A program made the position numbers and the translations under genes. This document shows positions 24,801 through 33,121 of a stretch of 64,000 nt of DNA, in pieces (positions within the stretch are counted from its first letter, which is position 1; each line of letters begins with the position of its first letter). Below the pieces are notes generated by a model. That model ran no database searches. It saw only the letters and a program-made list of their open reading frames with translations, and had not been told where the DNA came from. The stretch is taken from contig RAYO01000012.1 in assembly GCA_003612335.1 (NCBI GenBank), positions 1-64,000 of the forward strand, written 5' to 3'. The stretch comes from a bacterium 1xD42-67. GTDB lineage: Bacteria > Bacillota > Clostridia > Oscillospirales > Oscillospiraceae.

Positions 24801-27800
24801 GGCGTTGACCACGACCGTCTGCGGGGTGGGGTCTGCCTGGTAATTGTCCGGGCTGCGTACCTCAGACACGACATAGGTACCGGGGAGCAGCTTAGACAGG
24901 ACGATCTGACCCCCCACATCGGTGGTATAGAGGCCGTTGGAGCTGGTCATTCCCTCGTTGTCCGGGGTCAGCTCCCCATTGGCGTTCATCACCTTGAACT
25001 GCGCGCCGGCGAGGGGCTGTTTGGTCACGCTGTCGTACTTCTCGATAATCAGTCCGCCCTTGCGGGTGTTCTTGATGACCACTGTCTGGGTATCACCGCC
25101 CTGCCCGATGACCACGTTAGTGGAGGGGGTGTCGATGACGTATCCGCCGTCCGGGGCCTTGATCTCATTGATGACGTATGCTCCGGGGGCGAGGTTGCTG
25201 ATCCTGATTTCACCCTGTGCGTCTGTGGTGAAGATGCCGTTCTGGGTCAACGTGGAGGTGCCGATCACACCATCCAGGCCCACTTCGCAGCCAGCCGCGG
25301 TAGTGATCCTGAACTCCGCACCGGGCAAAACCTCGTTGGTCTGGCTGTCCCGTTTCTGAATAATCAAGGCACCCTTGGGCTGATTTTTGAAGGTAAGGGA
25401 GACGGTTTTGCCCTCCTGGATCTGGATGGTCTGCGATTGAGTATCCAGAATAAAGCCAGCGGGGGCGCGTACCTCAGTGACCACCACGCTCTTACCGGGT
25501 TTCAGACCAGGAATGCGAATTTCGCCATTCTCGTCTGTCCTGAAAATGCCGTTGCTGTCGCCCACTACGGAACCGTCCGCGTATGCCACCTTAAATTCGG
25601 CGTTCTGGAGGGTCACGCTGGGGTTGGTGGCGCAGACCTTGCGGATAAGCAGAATGCCGTCCGGTGCGTTGGTGAATCTAACAGTAACAACGCTCTGCTC
25701 CCCACTATCCGCCAGGAAGATGGTTTCGGAGGATTGGATAATAGAGTACCCATCCGCAGGATCGACCTCCTCCAAAATGTAGGTGCCGGGGTTGAGGCCC
25801 GTCCAGATGGCGGTGCCATTTTTGCCCGTCACCTTCGTGCCGATAACAGTGCCGCCAGTGCCGGAGGTTCCGCCCAGGTACTTCAACTGGAAGGTGCAGC
25901 CGGGCAGGGCCTCGCCGGTAACGGAATCGTATTTCTCCACTACGATCCCATTTTTCGGCACATTTTCAAATGTGACAGTCTTGCTCTCGCCGCCCTTGAT
26001 ATAGAATTCCTGAGTGGCAGGCTGCTTGATAGTGAAACCTGGGGCGGGTTCCAGTTCCGTGACCTTGTACCAGCCGTCCCGGAGGTTGTCGATCACGATC
26101 TGACCGTTGGCATCCGAGAAGAACACGCCCAAGCTGTTCAACTCGCCGGTGGTGGTGCTGTTGCTGCCGTACCAGACCTGGAACTTGGCCCCCTTGATGG
26201 GACTGCCAGTGATGCTGTCCACCTTGTTGATGGTCAGCGTGGGCTTTTTGTGGTTTTCAAAGTAAACACTGTGTTCCCGGTTGGCGTACAGCGTCACCAG
26301 CTGGCTGGGGGCATCCATGAGCCAAGGGGCAGGGACTGATTTCTCTGAAATCTCGTACACGCCCGGCAGGAGGTTGGACAGGACGGCCTTGCCGGTGCTG
26401 TCCGTCTTGATCTCGTCCACCGAATGACCGTCCGCCGCTTTTACCAGAAACACTGTATTGGGAATCGGGTCGCCAGTGTCGGCGTCCTTTTTGTAGACGA
26501 TGAGGTTAGGCCGCTTCTGGTTTTCAATGGTCAGCGTGGAAGTTTGGCCGGGGAATAGCTCCACATGATACTCTCGCAGATCCAAAATGTGGTCGGACAC
26601 TGTAGCAGTTTCTTTGACCGAATACACGCCCGGCTCCAAATCAGAGACGTTGATCTCACCATTGTCATCGGTGATGCGGTCCAGGTAGTGGGTGCCATCC
26701 TCAATCTTGGCAATCCTGAAATGTACTCCGCCCAGTCGGGAGCCATCCGAGCTAGTCTTGATGAGGCGGAAGGAGGGCTTGGGAGTATTGGTAAACACAA
26801 AATTTGCGTTTTCATCAGGATTGATCTGGACCACACGCACTGCATCGTCCACAAGGTATCCGTCCGGCGCCTCCAGTTCCCGAACCTCATATGCACCTGG
26901 TTCCAGCTTGCTGAGGTCGATCTCGCCGTTGATGTCAGTGGTAAACTCCTGACGATAAGAGCCCCCTACCTTTTTAAACTCAAAGCGAACGTTGGGCAGG
27001 GACTTCATGGTTACACTATCCACCTTCACCAGATGAATGCCTGGCTTCAGGGAATTAAAAAAGACCAGCTCACGTGTCTGCGTGTCGCCAGCCTTTAATT
27101 CGATTTGCTGAGGCGTGGAAGTAACCACATGAGCATCATCTGTGGCGATTTCCTTCACGAGATAGGTGCCAGGTTCCAGATCGAACAAAACGATCTCGCC
27201 ATCCTCGTTGGTGGTCTTGGTGTCGAACAACTTGGCATCCTTGTAAATCTCAAAGGTGACGCCGGGGAGCCTGTCTCCACTCAGCTGATCCATCTTAATG
27301 ATTCGCAATGCTGCTTTGCTGTTGTTGACCACCGTCAGAACGGGATCATCCTGAATAGTGGGGTTATAGGCATCAATATGGATACCGTGGGGCGTCTTGT
27401 CCAGCACATAGCCGGTGGGGGCAGCAGTCTCCACCACCTCGATGTACGCCTCCTTTTTGATGCCGGAGACATACGCCTCACCAGCATCGTTGGTGGTGAC
27501 GCTAGTAAACAGCTCCCCATCCGCATACACGTCAAAGGTGGCCCCAGGCAGGGACACGCCGGTCTGCCCATCAATTTTCAGGATGGTCAGGCCGATGTCA
27601 CGGACGTTTTCAAAGGTGATGGTCACATCTCTGGTGCCGTCCCACTTTACAGTCTCGACACGGGTGTCCTTCTGATAGCCATCCGGGCTGGACTGTTCCC
27701 ACACGCGGTATGACCCGTAGGGCAGCTCGTCGCCCTGGAATGAGATTGTACCGTCAAAGCCAGTAGTTCCGGTAGTCTTGTAAGTACCATCAATCTGTTC

Positions 27801-29279
27801 AAAGACGAATACTGCACCTTGAAGAGACGCCTTGTTCTGGGCGTCGATTTTCTTAATTGTGAACCCCTTTTCCGTGTCATCCACCACTGTCATATATTCG
27901 GTGCGGCCGGGGGTAAGGGTGACATTCATTGGGGCAATAATCTGGTAGCCCTCCGGGGCTGACGTTTCAGACAGCGTAAAATTTTCATCTGCCGGGAGGT
28001 CATTCCAGATTACCTGTCCGTTGCGGTCGCTGGTGCCAGTAACCGTGGTACCCCTGTCGCCAGTGAGCGTAAATTCCGCCCCCTCCAGGGGGGCGCCGCC
28101 CGAACCTACCTTCACAATCTGAAGGCTGGCAGTGTCCGGCTTATCCGCACCGCTCCACTTGAACGGGGCCTGGGCCTCCAGAGTAGTATAGCCAGGATCA
28201 GCCACAATATAGGACTGCTCTGAAGCAGTCGGGTTGTAGGCCAGGAACAGATTGTACTGTGCCACTCCACCAATGGCTTTGATGGTGAAGCTGCCCTTCT
28301 CGGCCGCGTTATCTACGGGGATGCAGACTTTGAACGTGCCGTAGTATTCTTCACCATTGGCGTTCAAACCAGTATTGTGAGCCCTGCTTGTGTCCACCTT
28401 ATAGCAGGTAGCACCATGCTCTTGCACCGTTTCCAGAGGAGAATTGTTTTCGGCAACAAAGATGGTGCCAGCAGGGGCATCAGTAGAATAAACCTTCGTT
28501 TTGCGGTCGTCAATCCAAGTAGAGGTGGCGGAGGCCACATACATCACACGGGTATAATACTCCTGTCCGTTGATGGTCTCCTTCTTGATGCCGTCTGTAC
28601 CATCTTTGGCAGCTCCCTCCAAGCCGAATTCGTTGAGGACCTCTACGCCGCGAACATCTTTATCCTCCTCGGCTCGGATGGACAGGCCGGTATAGAGGTT
28701 CTTGGTCCAATGGGCAGAGTATTTGAGCATGACCTTAACGCAGTCAAAGACCCTTATTTTCTGAGCATCGGCTGTAGGCTCTACAAGGGCGGCCCGACCA
28801 GCGGTGAAGGAAGTACCAGGGACTGAGAGCTGTCCGCAGGAGGCCCAGACCGCCACTTGGGTTGCATACTGGTATTCAGCTTCCGTCAGACTGGCGATGC
28901 CCCTTACCTCATTGGGGTGCAGTTCCTTGAACTGCTCCAGGGTGCGCATCGGGTAACCGTTTGCGAAAACGCCCATTGTCTGCGGATTTCTGTTGTATTC
29001 CTGTAAGGTCAGGGCCTTGTTGGGGGATACCATGCTGAGGCCAAAATTGACGCAGTAGGCGGTACCGGTGAGGCCGTCATTGCTTCGATAGCTCCAGCTG
29101 CTACCCCCCAGCGTGCCGCCGGTGGATTTGGACAGGTATTCCTCGCGGCCCAGGTACTGGATCGTGACGGTACCGCTGTCATTCAGCGTGGCTGCGCTGG
29201 CCGGGAATGTCAACAGGCCGGTTAGGGTCGCTACAGCCAGCAGCAGGGAAAGGACTCGGTTAAATGCCTTGTGTTTCAT
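21879..29279 (-). CDS. Giant thioester-domain surface adhesin with about 20 Cna-B/SpaA repeats
   Basis: A 2466-residue surface protein. Signal peptide (residues 1-29, ending PASA). A thioester-type head follows: AYCVNFG with Cys76 and ATQVAVW with Gln141, the Cys/Gln pair that forms an intramolecular thioester able to bond covalently to target surfaces. From about residue 380 to 2290 come about 20 SpaA/Cna-B domains of roughly 80-95 residues, each starting with a Lys-x-Asp strand (e.g. IIEKYDSVTKQPLAGAQF) and ending in F-x-N, with E-x-x-AP-x-GY in between: the isopeptide residues. A Gly/Thr/Asn linker interrupts one repeat (about 23555-23680). The protein ends TLPRTGY-stop: a sortase motif with no hydrophobic or charged tail. 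Probably a mating-contact adhesin. Confidence 0.9.
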   Translation of the reverse strand: MKHKAFNRVLSLLLAVATLTGLLTFPASAATLNDSGTVTIQYLGREEYLSKSTGGTLGGSSWSYRSNDGLTGTAYCVNFGLSMVSPNKALTLQEYNRNPQTMGVFANGYPMRTLEQFKELHPNEVRGIASLTEAEYQYATQVAVWASCGQLSVPGTSFTAGRAALVEPTADAQKIRVFDCVKVMLKYSAHWTKNLYTGLSIRAEEDKDVRGVEVLNEFGLEGAAKDGTDGIKKETINGQEYYTRVMYVASATSTWIDDRKTKVYSTDAPAGTIFVAENNSPLETVQEHGATCYKVDTSRAHNTGLNANGEEYYGTFKVCIPVDNAAEKGSFTIKAIGGVAQYNLFLAYNPTASEQSYIVADPGYTTLEAQAPFKWSGADKPDTASLQIVKVGSGGAPLEGAEFTLTGDRGTTVTGTSDRNGQVIWNDLPADENFTLSETSAPEGYQIIAPMNVTLTPGRTEYMTVVDDTEKGFTIKKIDAQNKASLQGAVFVFEQIDGTYKTTGTTGFDGTISFQGDELPYGSYRVWEQSSPDGYQKDTRVETVKWDGTRDVTITFENVRDIGLTILKIDGQTGVSLPGATFDVYADGELFTSVTTNDAGEAYVSGIKKEAYIEVVETAAPTGYVLDKTPHGIHIDAYNPTIQDDPVLTVVNNSKAALRIIKMDQLSGDRLPGVTFEIYKDAKLFDTKTTNEDGEIVLFDLEPGTYLVKEIATDDAHVVTSTPQQIELKAGDTQTRELVFFNSLKPGIHLVKVDSVTMKSLPNVRFEFKKVGGSYRQEFTTDINGEIDLSKLEPGAYEVRELEAPDGYLVDDAVRVVQINPDENANFVFTNTPKPSFRLIKTSSDGSRLGGVHFRIAKIEDGTHYLDRITDDNGEINVSDLEPGVYSVKETATVSDHILDLREYHVELFPGQTSTLTIENQKRPNLIVYKKDADTGDPIPNTVFLVKAADGHSVDEIKTDSTGKAVLSNLLPGVYEISEKSVPAPWLMDAPSQLVTLYANREHSVYFENHKKPTLTINKVDSITGSPIKGAKFQVWYGSNSTTTGELNSLGVFFSDANGQIVIDNLRDGWYKVTELEPAPGFTIKQPATQEFYIKGGESKTVTFENVPKNGIVVEKYDSVTGEALPGCTFQLKYLGGTSGTGGTVIGTKVTGKNGTAIWTGLNPGTYILEEVDPADGYSIIQSSETIFLADSGEQSVVTVRFTNAPDGILLIRKVCATNPSVTLQNAEFKVAYADGSVVGDSNGIFRTDENGEIRIPGLKPGKSVVVTEVRAPAGFILDTQSQTIQIQEGKTVSLTFKNQPKGALIIQKRDSQTNEVLPGAEFRITTAAGCEVGLDGVIGTSTLTQNGIFTTDAQGEIRISNLAPGAYVINEIKAPDGGYVIDTPSTNVVIGQGGDTQTVVIKNTRKGGLIIEKYDSVTKQPLAGAQFKVMNANGELTPDNEGMTSSNGLYTTDVGGQIVLSKLLPGTYVVSEVRSPDNYQADPTPQTVVVNAGDTQTLRFYNDPLCTLTILKRDAVTQKPLKGAEFTVKDSDGRNIGRYTTGTDGTVTVSGLAPNSTIVVSEHKAPTGYVKDETPKNIVVRSGVANTLIFDNEPATTLIIRKFVEGTENEPLSGVCFKVVDGSGAAIGPDDGVYYTDKAGEIVLEGIEPGTTVIAREIKTVEGYVLDGTPQDILIKAGSVQQLTFWNKKAGTLVIQKKDSISGAMISGAQFQVTYANGGYVDNDNGHLSSNGLYTTDDKGEIRIYGITGTVVVKEVKAAPGYVIDQSTQTQTVTVNPLDTQTLTFLNEPLCSLTLTKLDSVTGKPVPGTEFTVKDGNGTVLGRYTTGKDGTVGVTGLAPGSTVVVVETKVPSGYVLNPTPQTIIVKNGSNTVNSGTVGGTTNGNTGSTTGGTTNTGGGTNGGNDLTFENDPKTRLIIEKYITGTTTPLKGVTFLVTESNGQVLGSANGEYTTDENGRIVIEGLEPGVTIIAKEIRTLDGYLLDTTPKTIQIKVGDAQTLRFYNTPVGGLELIKVSESDKSKRLANVTFEIRKMDGGLVDTVTTDSNGRVHVSLEAGNYYAVETETASGFKVDPTPHYFTIQDGKTTTLTVTNKAFSGLIIHKIDSVTGKGIYGVSFLIYDGSQKPIDQVTTDQNGYIYLDSLDFSGKIFIREMENKGYIADTQLKTFYIKPGETTEITWKNTPIMGQIQIWKKSADDNPINGFPAGTPLEGAVFEIYDKSNRLVDTVKSDKNGLAASKLLPLERYTIKEVTAPPYYSVNSEPITVYLEHEGQIVQIEVRNTSVFTNVSVHKSGYKEVVPGQSIRYEFSDIANHSTVPLDNFYWRDTLPTDAVRLEKIITGTWTGRLSYKVVYRTNTSSEYRTLADNLNTSKSYTLDASSAALGLASNEYVTEVMFLFGRVPAGFTHLQTPYIYCKVLPGLAHEYRFANKTDVGGLWQGNWVMAVDRWVTIVYNKTTTPTLPRTGY

Positions 29280-29311
29280 AATAGCTCCTTTCTGTTACGG
29301 TGTGTAGGGAA

Positions 29312-29348
29312 CAAAAATAGCAGGCCGTTGTTTCGGCCTGCCATTTTT
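29312..29348. terminator. Terminator upstream of the adhesin gene
   Basis: GCAGGCCG and CGGCCTGC pair around TTGTTT; the minus strand reads on into TATTTTTG and the plus strand into CATTTTTT. It would limit transcription from the SLH/transglutaminase-like gene into the adhesin, implying a separate adhesin promoter or regulated read-through. Confidence 0.7.
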
Positions 29349-29361
29349 TATGGACTGGTAT

Positions 29362-30714
29362 TTACTTTGTTGAACCGGGAACAAGCAGTTCTTTAAGGAA
29401 AGCAGTGGCATCTGGTGCCTGATCTTTCCCGGTCTGATAGGTTTCGGTGAGCAGGACGCCATTCCTGCCGGAAAGGTCGTTGGCAGACACATCTACGTGC
29501 AGCCATCTGCCCTCCACATACACGAGATTCCAGACATGGATATCACTGCTGATAGTAAAACAAGGGATATCCACTGCGGCACACAAGAACTTCATTGCTC
29601 TTGCGTAAGAACCGCAGGCCGCTTTCAGCTCTCCGGTATGGGGAGCAAACGTCTGGGTAATCCCAGAAGACGCCCCCTCTTCATATGCCAACAGGGAACA
29701 AAGGTAATCATTGAGATATTCTACCTTCTCCCGGTCGGTGGCAAGGGTGTTCACGTGGCTGACAGCGGGTTGGATGAAGTCCAAAGGTGCCTGATAGTTT
29801 TCTGGCATCTTGGCGGACACTGCAAAGTAGTCCAGATACTGCCAGTAGTCAGTGAAATTCTGTGGAACATGATGCTCGTACCGCAAAATTCCCTCCATAC
29901 GACCGAGCAGATTTTTTACTGCGCTGTATTTATCGCCCTTAGCTACCATGGTATAGGCTGGAGCGGTTTCGCTGGTGCCATCCACCAGGGTCTGCCGGAT
30001 CGTGTTATAGAGCGCACGGTTGTAAACGCCGGCGAACACATTCGGGTTCGCCTGTTGGGAAAAGTCCTCCCGGCTCCAGTGGTCTGCGGTGATGGTGTAG
30101 GGCTGAGACGTGCCGCTGTCCTCGGGCGGGCGTTCAGGCGTTGGAGTGACCGGCGTTTCTTCCTCTGGCTTCCAGGCCCTGCTAATCAACACCGCCATCT
30201 CACCGCGGGTGATGATAGACGCTTGAGCGGTAGACTGACTGATCAGGCCCAGGCTCACGGCATACTGACCGGCGGTGTTATAGGTCCATGTACCGCCTTC
30301 ACTGTCCTTATAGCCGCAGCATCGGAGCACCACCGTACAGGCCATGGCCGGAGTGACCATGTCATTGGGGCCGTAATGGGATGCGTCATAACCGGATACC
30401 AGCAGATTAGCGACACAGTAGCCCACATAGGGCTTGGCCCAGGCGGGTACATCAGTAAAGTAACAGGCCCAGGCGTAATGGTCGGGATTGACTTCACCTT
30501 CTCCATGGAGCCGGGTGAGTACTGCGGCCATCTCAGCTCGGGTCAGCCCCTTGTCCAGCATCAGGTCGCCAGAACTGTCGCCCTGGTAGATGCCATGCTC
30601 CCGCAGAAATGCTCCGGCCGCCTCAATCTCTGCCGGTTGTTCAGCCGCAAATGCGGGGATGGACATGGATAGGGAAATGATGAAGCATAGGCCAATGATT
30701 GTGATCCGTTTCAT
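29362..30714 (-). CDS. SLH-domain protein with a transglutaminase-like domain
   Basis: A 450-residue exported protein. Signal peptide ending AFAA. Residues about 30-185 contain S-layer homology-type repeats (GLTRAEMAAVLTRLHGE...YFTDVPAWAKPYVGYCVANLLVSGY, and ITRGEMAVLISRAW), which anchor proteins to the cell wall. A Pro/Thr linker follows, then a C-terminal transglutaminase/cysteine-protease fold with Cys in KAACGSYARAMKFL, His in DIHVWNLVY and Asp in WLHVDVS, the expected triad order. Lying between sortase and adhesin genes, it may process or cross-link the surface structure; inferred only from context. Confidence 0.8.
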   Translation of the reverse strand: MKRITIIGLCFIISLSMSIPAFAAEQPAEIEAAGAFLREHGIYQGDSSGDLMLDKGLTRAEMAAVLTRLHGEGEVNPDHYAWACYFTDVPAWAKPYVGYCVANLLVSGYDASHYGPNDMVTPAMACTVVLRCCGYKDSEGGTWTYNTAGQYAVSLGLISQSTAQASIITRGEMAVLISRAWKPEEETPVTPTPERPPEDSGTSQPYTITADHWSREDFSQQANPNVFAGVYNRALYNTIRQTLVDGTSETAPAYTMVAKGDKYSAVKNLLGRMEGILRYEHHVPQNFTDYWQYLDYFAVSAKMPENYQAPLDFIQPAVSHVNTLATDREKVEYLNDYLCSLLAYEEGASSGITQTFAPHTGELKAACGSYARAMKFLCAAVDIPCFTISSDIHVWNLVYVEGRWLHVDVSANDLSGRNGVLLTETYQTGKDQAPDATAFLKELLVPGSTK

Positions 30715-30781
30715 GCAAATACCCCCTTATATTTAGTCTAATCATATTACACCACATATATGGGATATTTGCAACAGATCA

Positions 30782-31633
30782 TTAGGAAATTTCGCGAGCC
30801 TGGACACACCAGCGCATGTCCCGAACATCCCGAACGCAGGTGATCAGTGTGATGATGTTCTCGCTTGTCCGATCCAAACGTGAAAAATCTGTCTCGCTGA
30901 TCTGGCCAACGTAGAACACCTCATAGGTTCTGGTGCCGAGTTGTGTGGTGTAGACGATCTGGTCGCCCTTCGCCAGAGTGTGGATTTTCCCAAAGTGATT
31001 GGTGACTCCCCGGTTATGGCCAGCGATTCCAACGTTTCCATCCCAGCAGGAGGTAGATTTGAAGTGCCCGGCACCCTTTGCAAGATTTTCCAGGCTTTCA
31101 TCCTCATAGACCTTGACATTCAGATCAAGCTTGGGGATTTTTAACCGGCCAAGACTGCCATCCGAATAGAAAAGGCCGTCCGGAAGCGTGAATTTGTTAT
31201 CGCCTGTGGTAGAGACGGTCACATCGGAGGTGGAAGATCCGCCAAGCTCGGCAGGTGGAACAAAGAGATTGCCGGCATTACCGGCAGGGCCGCCCACAAG
31301 GGTGTTTCCGCCAGAATTACTGATCCCAGTAGAAGTACTGTTTTCATAATTGCCATAAGAAACGTGCGGAATCAGAACCTCGCCAGTTCCCGGCTGATAG
31401 GAGTCCGGACTCCCAAAGGAGGGCGGGGCAAGAGAAGCGTTTTTGCTGCGGTCAATATTGCTCTGCTCCGTAGGGCCGGCACCAACCACGATCACTTCCT
31501 CCACAGAAGACGATGGGGCAAACATGCCCTCATCAGGTTCCTCTACGTCATACTCCAGCGCCTGAGCCGGGGCCGCCAGCATCGCCATCATCAGCACCAG
31601 GGTAAACGTCGCTGTTGTCAACAGTTTCTTCAT
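30782..31633 (-). CDS. Sortase (LPXTG transpeptidase family)
   Basis: A 283-residue sortase with a signal peptide (MKKLLTTATFTLVLMMAMLAAPAQA), a low-complexity Ser/Gly/Asn-rich linker and a C-terminal catalytic domain: GRLKIPKLDLNVKVYEDESLENLAKGAGHF, catalytic His in GIAGHNRG, catalytic Cys in LITCVRD and a downstream Arg. It most likely acts on the LPRTG motif of the giant adhesin encoded next to it. AGGAG lies 10 bases before the ATG at 31633, so the 86-base overlap with the upstream gene appears genuine. The linker is longer than in housekeeping sortases. Confidence 0.86.
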   Translation of the reverse strand: MKKLLTTATFTLVLMMAMLAAPAQALEYDVEEPDEGMFAPSSSVEEVIVVGAGPTEQSNIDRSKNASLAPPSFGSPDSYQPGTGEVLIPHVSYGNYENSTSTGISNSGGNTLVGGPAGNAGNLFVPPAELGGSSTSDVTVSTTGDNKFTLPDGLFYSDGSLGRLKIPKLDLNVKVYEDESLENLAKGAGHFKSTSCWDGNVGIAGHNRGVTNHFGKIHTLAKGDQIVYTTQLGTRTYEVFYVGQISETDFSRLDRTSENIITLITCVRDVRDMRWCVQAREIS

Positions 31634-32528
31634 TGGATATGCACTCCTTTCGTTTCATCCAAAAATAAGCGCCGCCTGCACCCGCACAAAGCGCGGCCAG
31701 AACGGCGGAGATAAGGATCAATGCTTCCGAACCACCCTGCTTTTCCTCGACTGGATCAGGGACTACGTCCGGTTCTGCTGTTGGGATAGGGTTTCCGGTA
31801 AAAATGACAGTATACCGAATTACTGTCACTCCTGTGCGGTAGGCCTCACCGATATAGTCGGCGGTTGTGGTGTAGCCCTTGACATAGCTGACAGTTTTAG
31901 ACCCGCCATAAGTGCAAACTGCAGTAAAGCGATCCCCAATTTCATAGTCGTTGGAATTGTAGGTATTATCGGTCTGCCAGTCTACACCCTGAAGATTCAG
32001 CGTTTTTCCACCCTCTGTGATGGTTTTGGGCAGGTGATTTGTATCGGCGCTGGCCAAGTTCGGATACCGCCGGGTGACTGTAATAGGACTGGTTTTGCTA
32101 CCGTATCCAGACGGCTCCGTGTTGATAGAGTCCAGGTTGAGATACAGCGTCCCTTCAAATCCATCTTCTGTGGTGACTGTCTTCTCCTGGGGCAGCAGGC
32201 CCAGGATGGTTTCCATGTCCTTGTTGGCACTTTCCACAGTTTCGGTCTGGGTCACCTTCTGTGTTTCCGATCCGATAACCACCTCCCGGAGGATATCGGA
32301 GCACTCATATCGGCAACCGTCCCGGTCAAATGCCTCACGGGGGAGGGTTGATGGGTCCGTAGTGGGCGAGAGGTCGTAGACTTTCCGAATCTCAAGTGCC
32401 TCCTGATTGAGAATGATGTCTACCGGAAGCAGCGCGTCCGGATCAGACCAATCGGCTGCCGAGGCCGGAAGAGCCAATGCGGTAATGAGCAGTACCATTG
32501 CTATGAGAGATGTAAAAGCTCTCTTCAT
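31548..32528 (-). CDS. Secreted membrane-anchored protein, unknown
   Basis: A 326-residue protein with a signal peptide (MKRAFTSLIAMVLLITALALPASA), an extracellular region of about 220 residues rich in beta-type sequence (FTAVCTYGGSKTVSYVKGYTTTADYIG), a Pro/Glu stretch, one membrane segment (ALILISAVLAALCAGAGGAYFWM) and an acidic Gly-rich tail. The tail is encoded in the 86-base overlap with the sortase gene. Architecture matches the protein at 6487-7053. Probably exposed on the donor surface as part of the mating apparatus; family not recognised. Confidence 0.7.
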   Translation of the reverse strand: MKRAFTSLIAMVLLITALALPASAADWSDPDALLPVDIILNQEALEIRKVYDLSPTTDPSTLPREAFDRDGCRYECSDILREVVIGSETQKVTQTETVESANKDMETILGLLPQEKTVTTEDGFEGTLYLNLDSINTEPSGYGSKTSPITVTRRYPNLASADTNHLPKTITEGGKTLNLQGVDWQTDNTYNSNDYEIGDRFTAVCTYGGSKTVSYVKGYTTTADYIGEAYRTGVTVIRYTVIFTGNPIPTAEPDVVPDPVEEKQGGSEALILISAVLAALCAGAGGAYFWMKRKECISNEETVDNSDVYPGADDGDAGGPGSGAGV

Positions 32529-32548
32529 GTTGATGTCCTCCTTCTTTC

Positions 32549-32929
32549 TTAGGGCGTGTACTGTCCGCCCTGAATCAACGGCTGCAGGTACGCGACCGCG
32601 AAACCCAAGGTGTTCAGCACAATCCAGGTCACAATGATCCGTTTAAGCCAACTGGTGGCCTCGGACACAGCACGCTCGTTGCGCGAGATCATTCGCACAA
32701 GCAGTGCGACAGACGCAGCGGTTACAGCTACGATGGTGCTGATTCCAACCAACTCACCGTAAACGTCCGCCATAATCGTGGAAAAGCGGGACCAGATCGT
32801 ATCACCAGAAGCTGCTGCCGCTGGCTGTGCAAACAGAACCATCATGTAACAGGTACTTGCCGCCCCTTGGAACCAGCGTTGAAGCCGAGGAGACAGATGT
32901 TCCTGCGGCTTCTTACGATTTTGCGCCAT
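32549..32929 (-). CDS. VirB2/TrbC-like small membrane protein
   Basis: A 126-residue protein with a basic N-terminus, a first hydrophobic segment ending at an AAAAS signal-cleavage-like site (MVLFAQPAAAASGD) and two further membrane segments (GISTIVAVTAASVALLVRM and IIVTWIVLNTLGFAVAYL) separated by a short charged loop (ISRNERAVSEATSWLKR). This is the layout of VirB2/TrbC-type conjugation subunits (pilin-like) of Gram-positive systems. Near the 5' end of the operon, as usual for that subunit. Good ribosome site. Confidence 0.7.
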   Translation of the reverse strand: MAQNRKKPQEHLSPRLQRWFQGAASTCYMMVLFAQPAAAASGDTIWSRFSTIMADVYGELVGISTIVAVTAASVALLVRMISRNERAVSEATSWLKRIIVTWIVLNTLGFAVAYLQPLIQGGQYTP

Positions 32930-32974
32930 ATTGGGATTCTCCTTTCATAAAAAATTTGGCAGAAAAAACCGCCC

Positions 32975-33121
32975 CTAATGCGAACTGCTGCATTCGCACT
33001 CGGAGCGGCCTACTGCCATCGCCCAGTTTTGGACAATAACAGGATAGCACATTTTCATCGCCATGTCATCGGCGGTAACTCTGCCAATTTTCTGCCATTT
33101 TTCTGCCATAGACCCTGCCAT
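32975..33121 (-). CDS. Possible small protein, 48 residues
   Basis: A short frame whose ATG overlaps the TGA of the upstream gene (TGATG), with GGAG just before it. The product (MAGSMAEKWQKIGRVTADDMAMKMCYPVIVQNW...) ends with a Cys/Ser-rich tail (CECSSSH). The stop-start overlap suggests coupled translation. No family recognised; it could be a chance frame. Confidence 0.4.
   Translation of the reverse strand: MAGSMAEKWQKIGRVTADDMAMKMCYPVIVQNWAMAVGRSECECSSSH

Noticed and set aside
23049-26339. Long plus-strand open frame (1096 codons) opposite the adhesin gene
   Set aside because: It mirrors the repeated Cna-B domains on the other strand. The adhesin frame has a signal peptide, domain repeats and a ribosome site; the mirror frame has none.
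21879-29279. Regular repeats in the adhesin considered as a CRISPR or satellite array
   Set aside because: The repeats are about 250-280 bases, divergent in DNA and kept in frame as protein domains.
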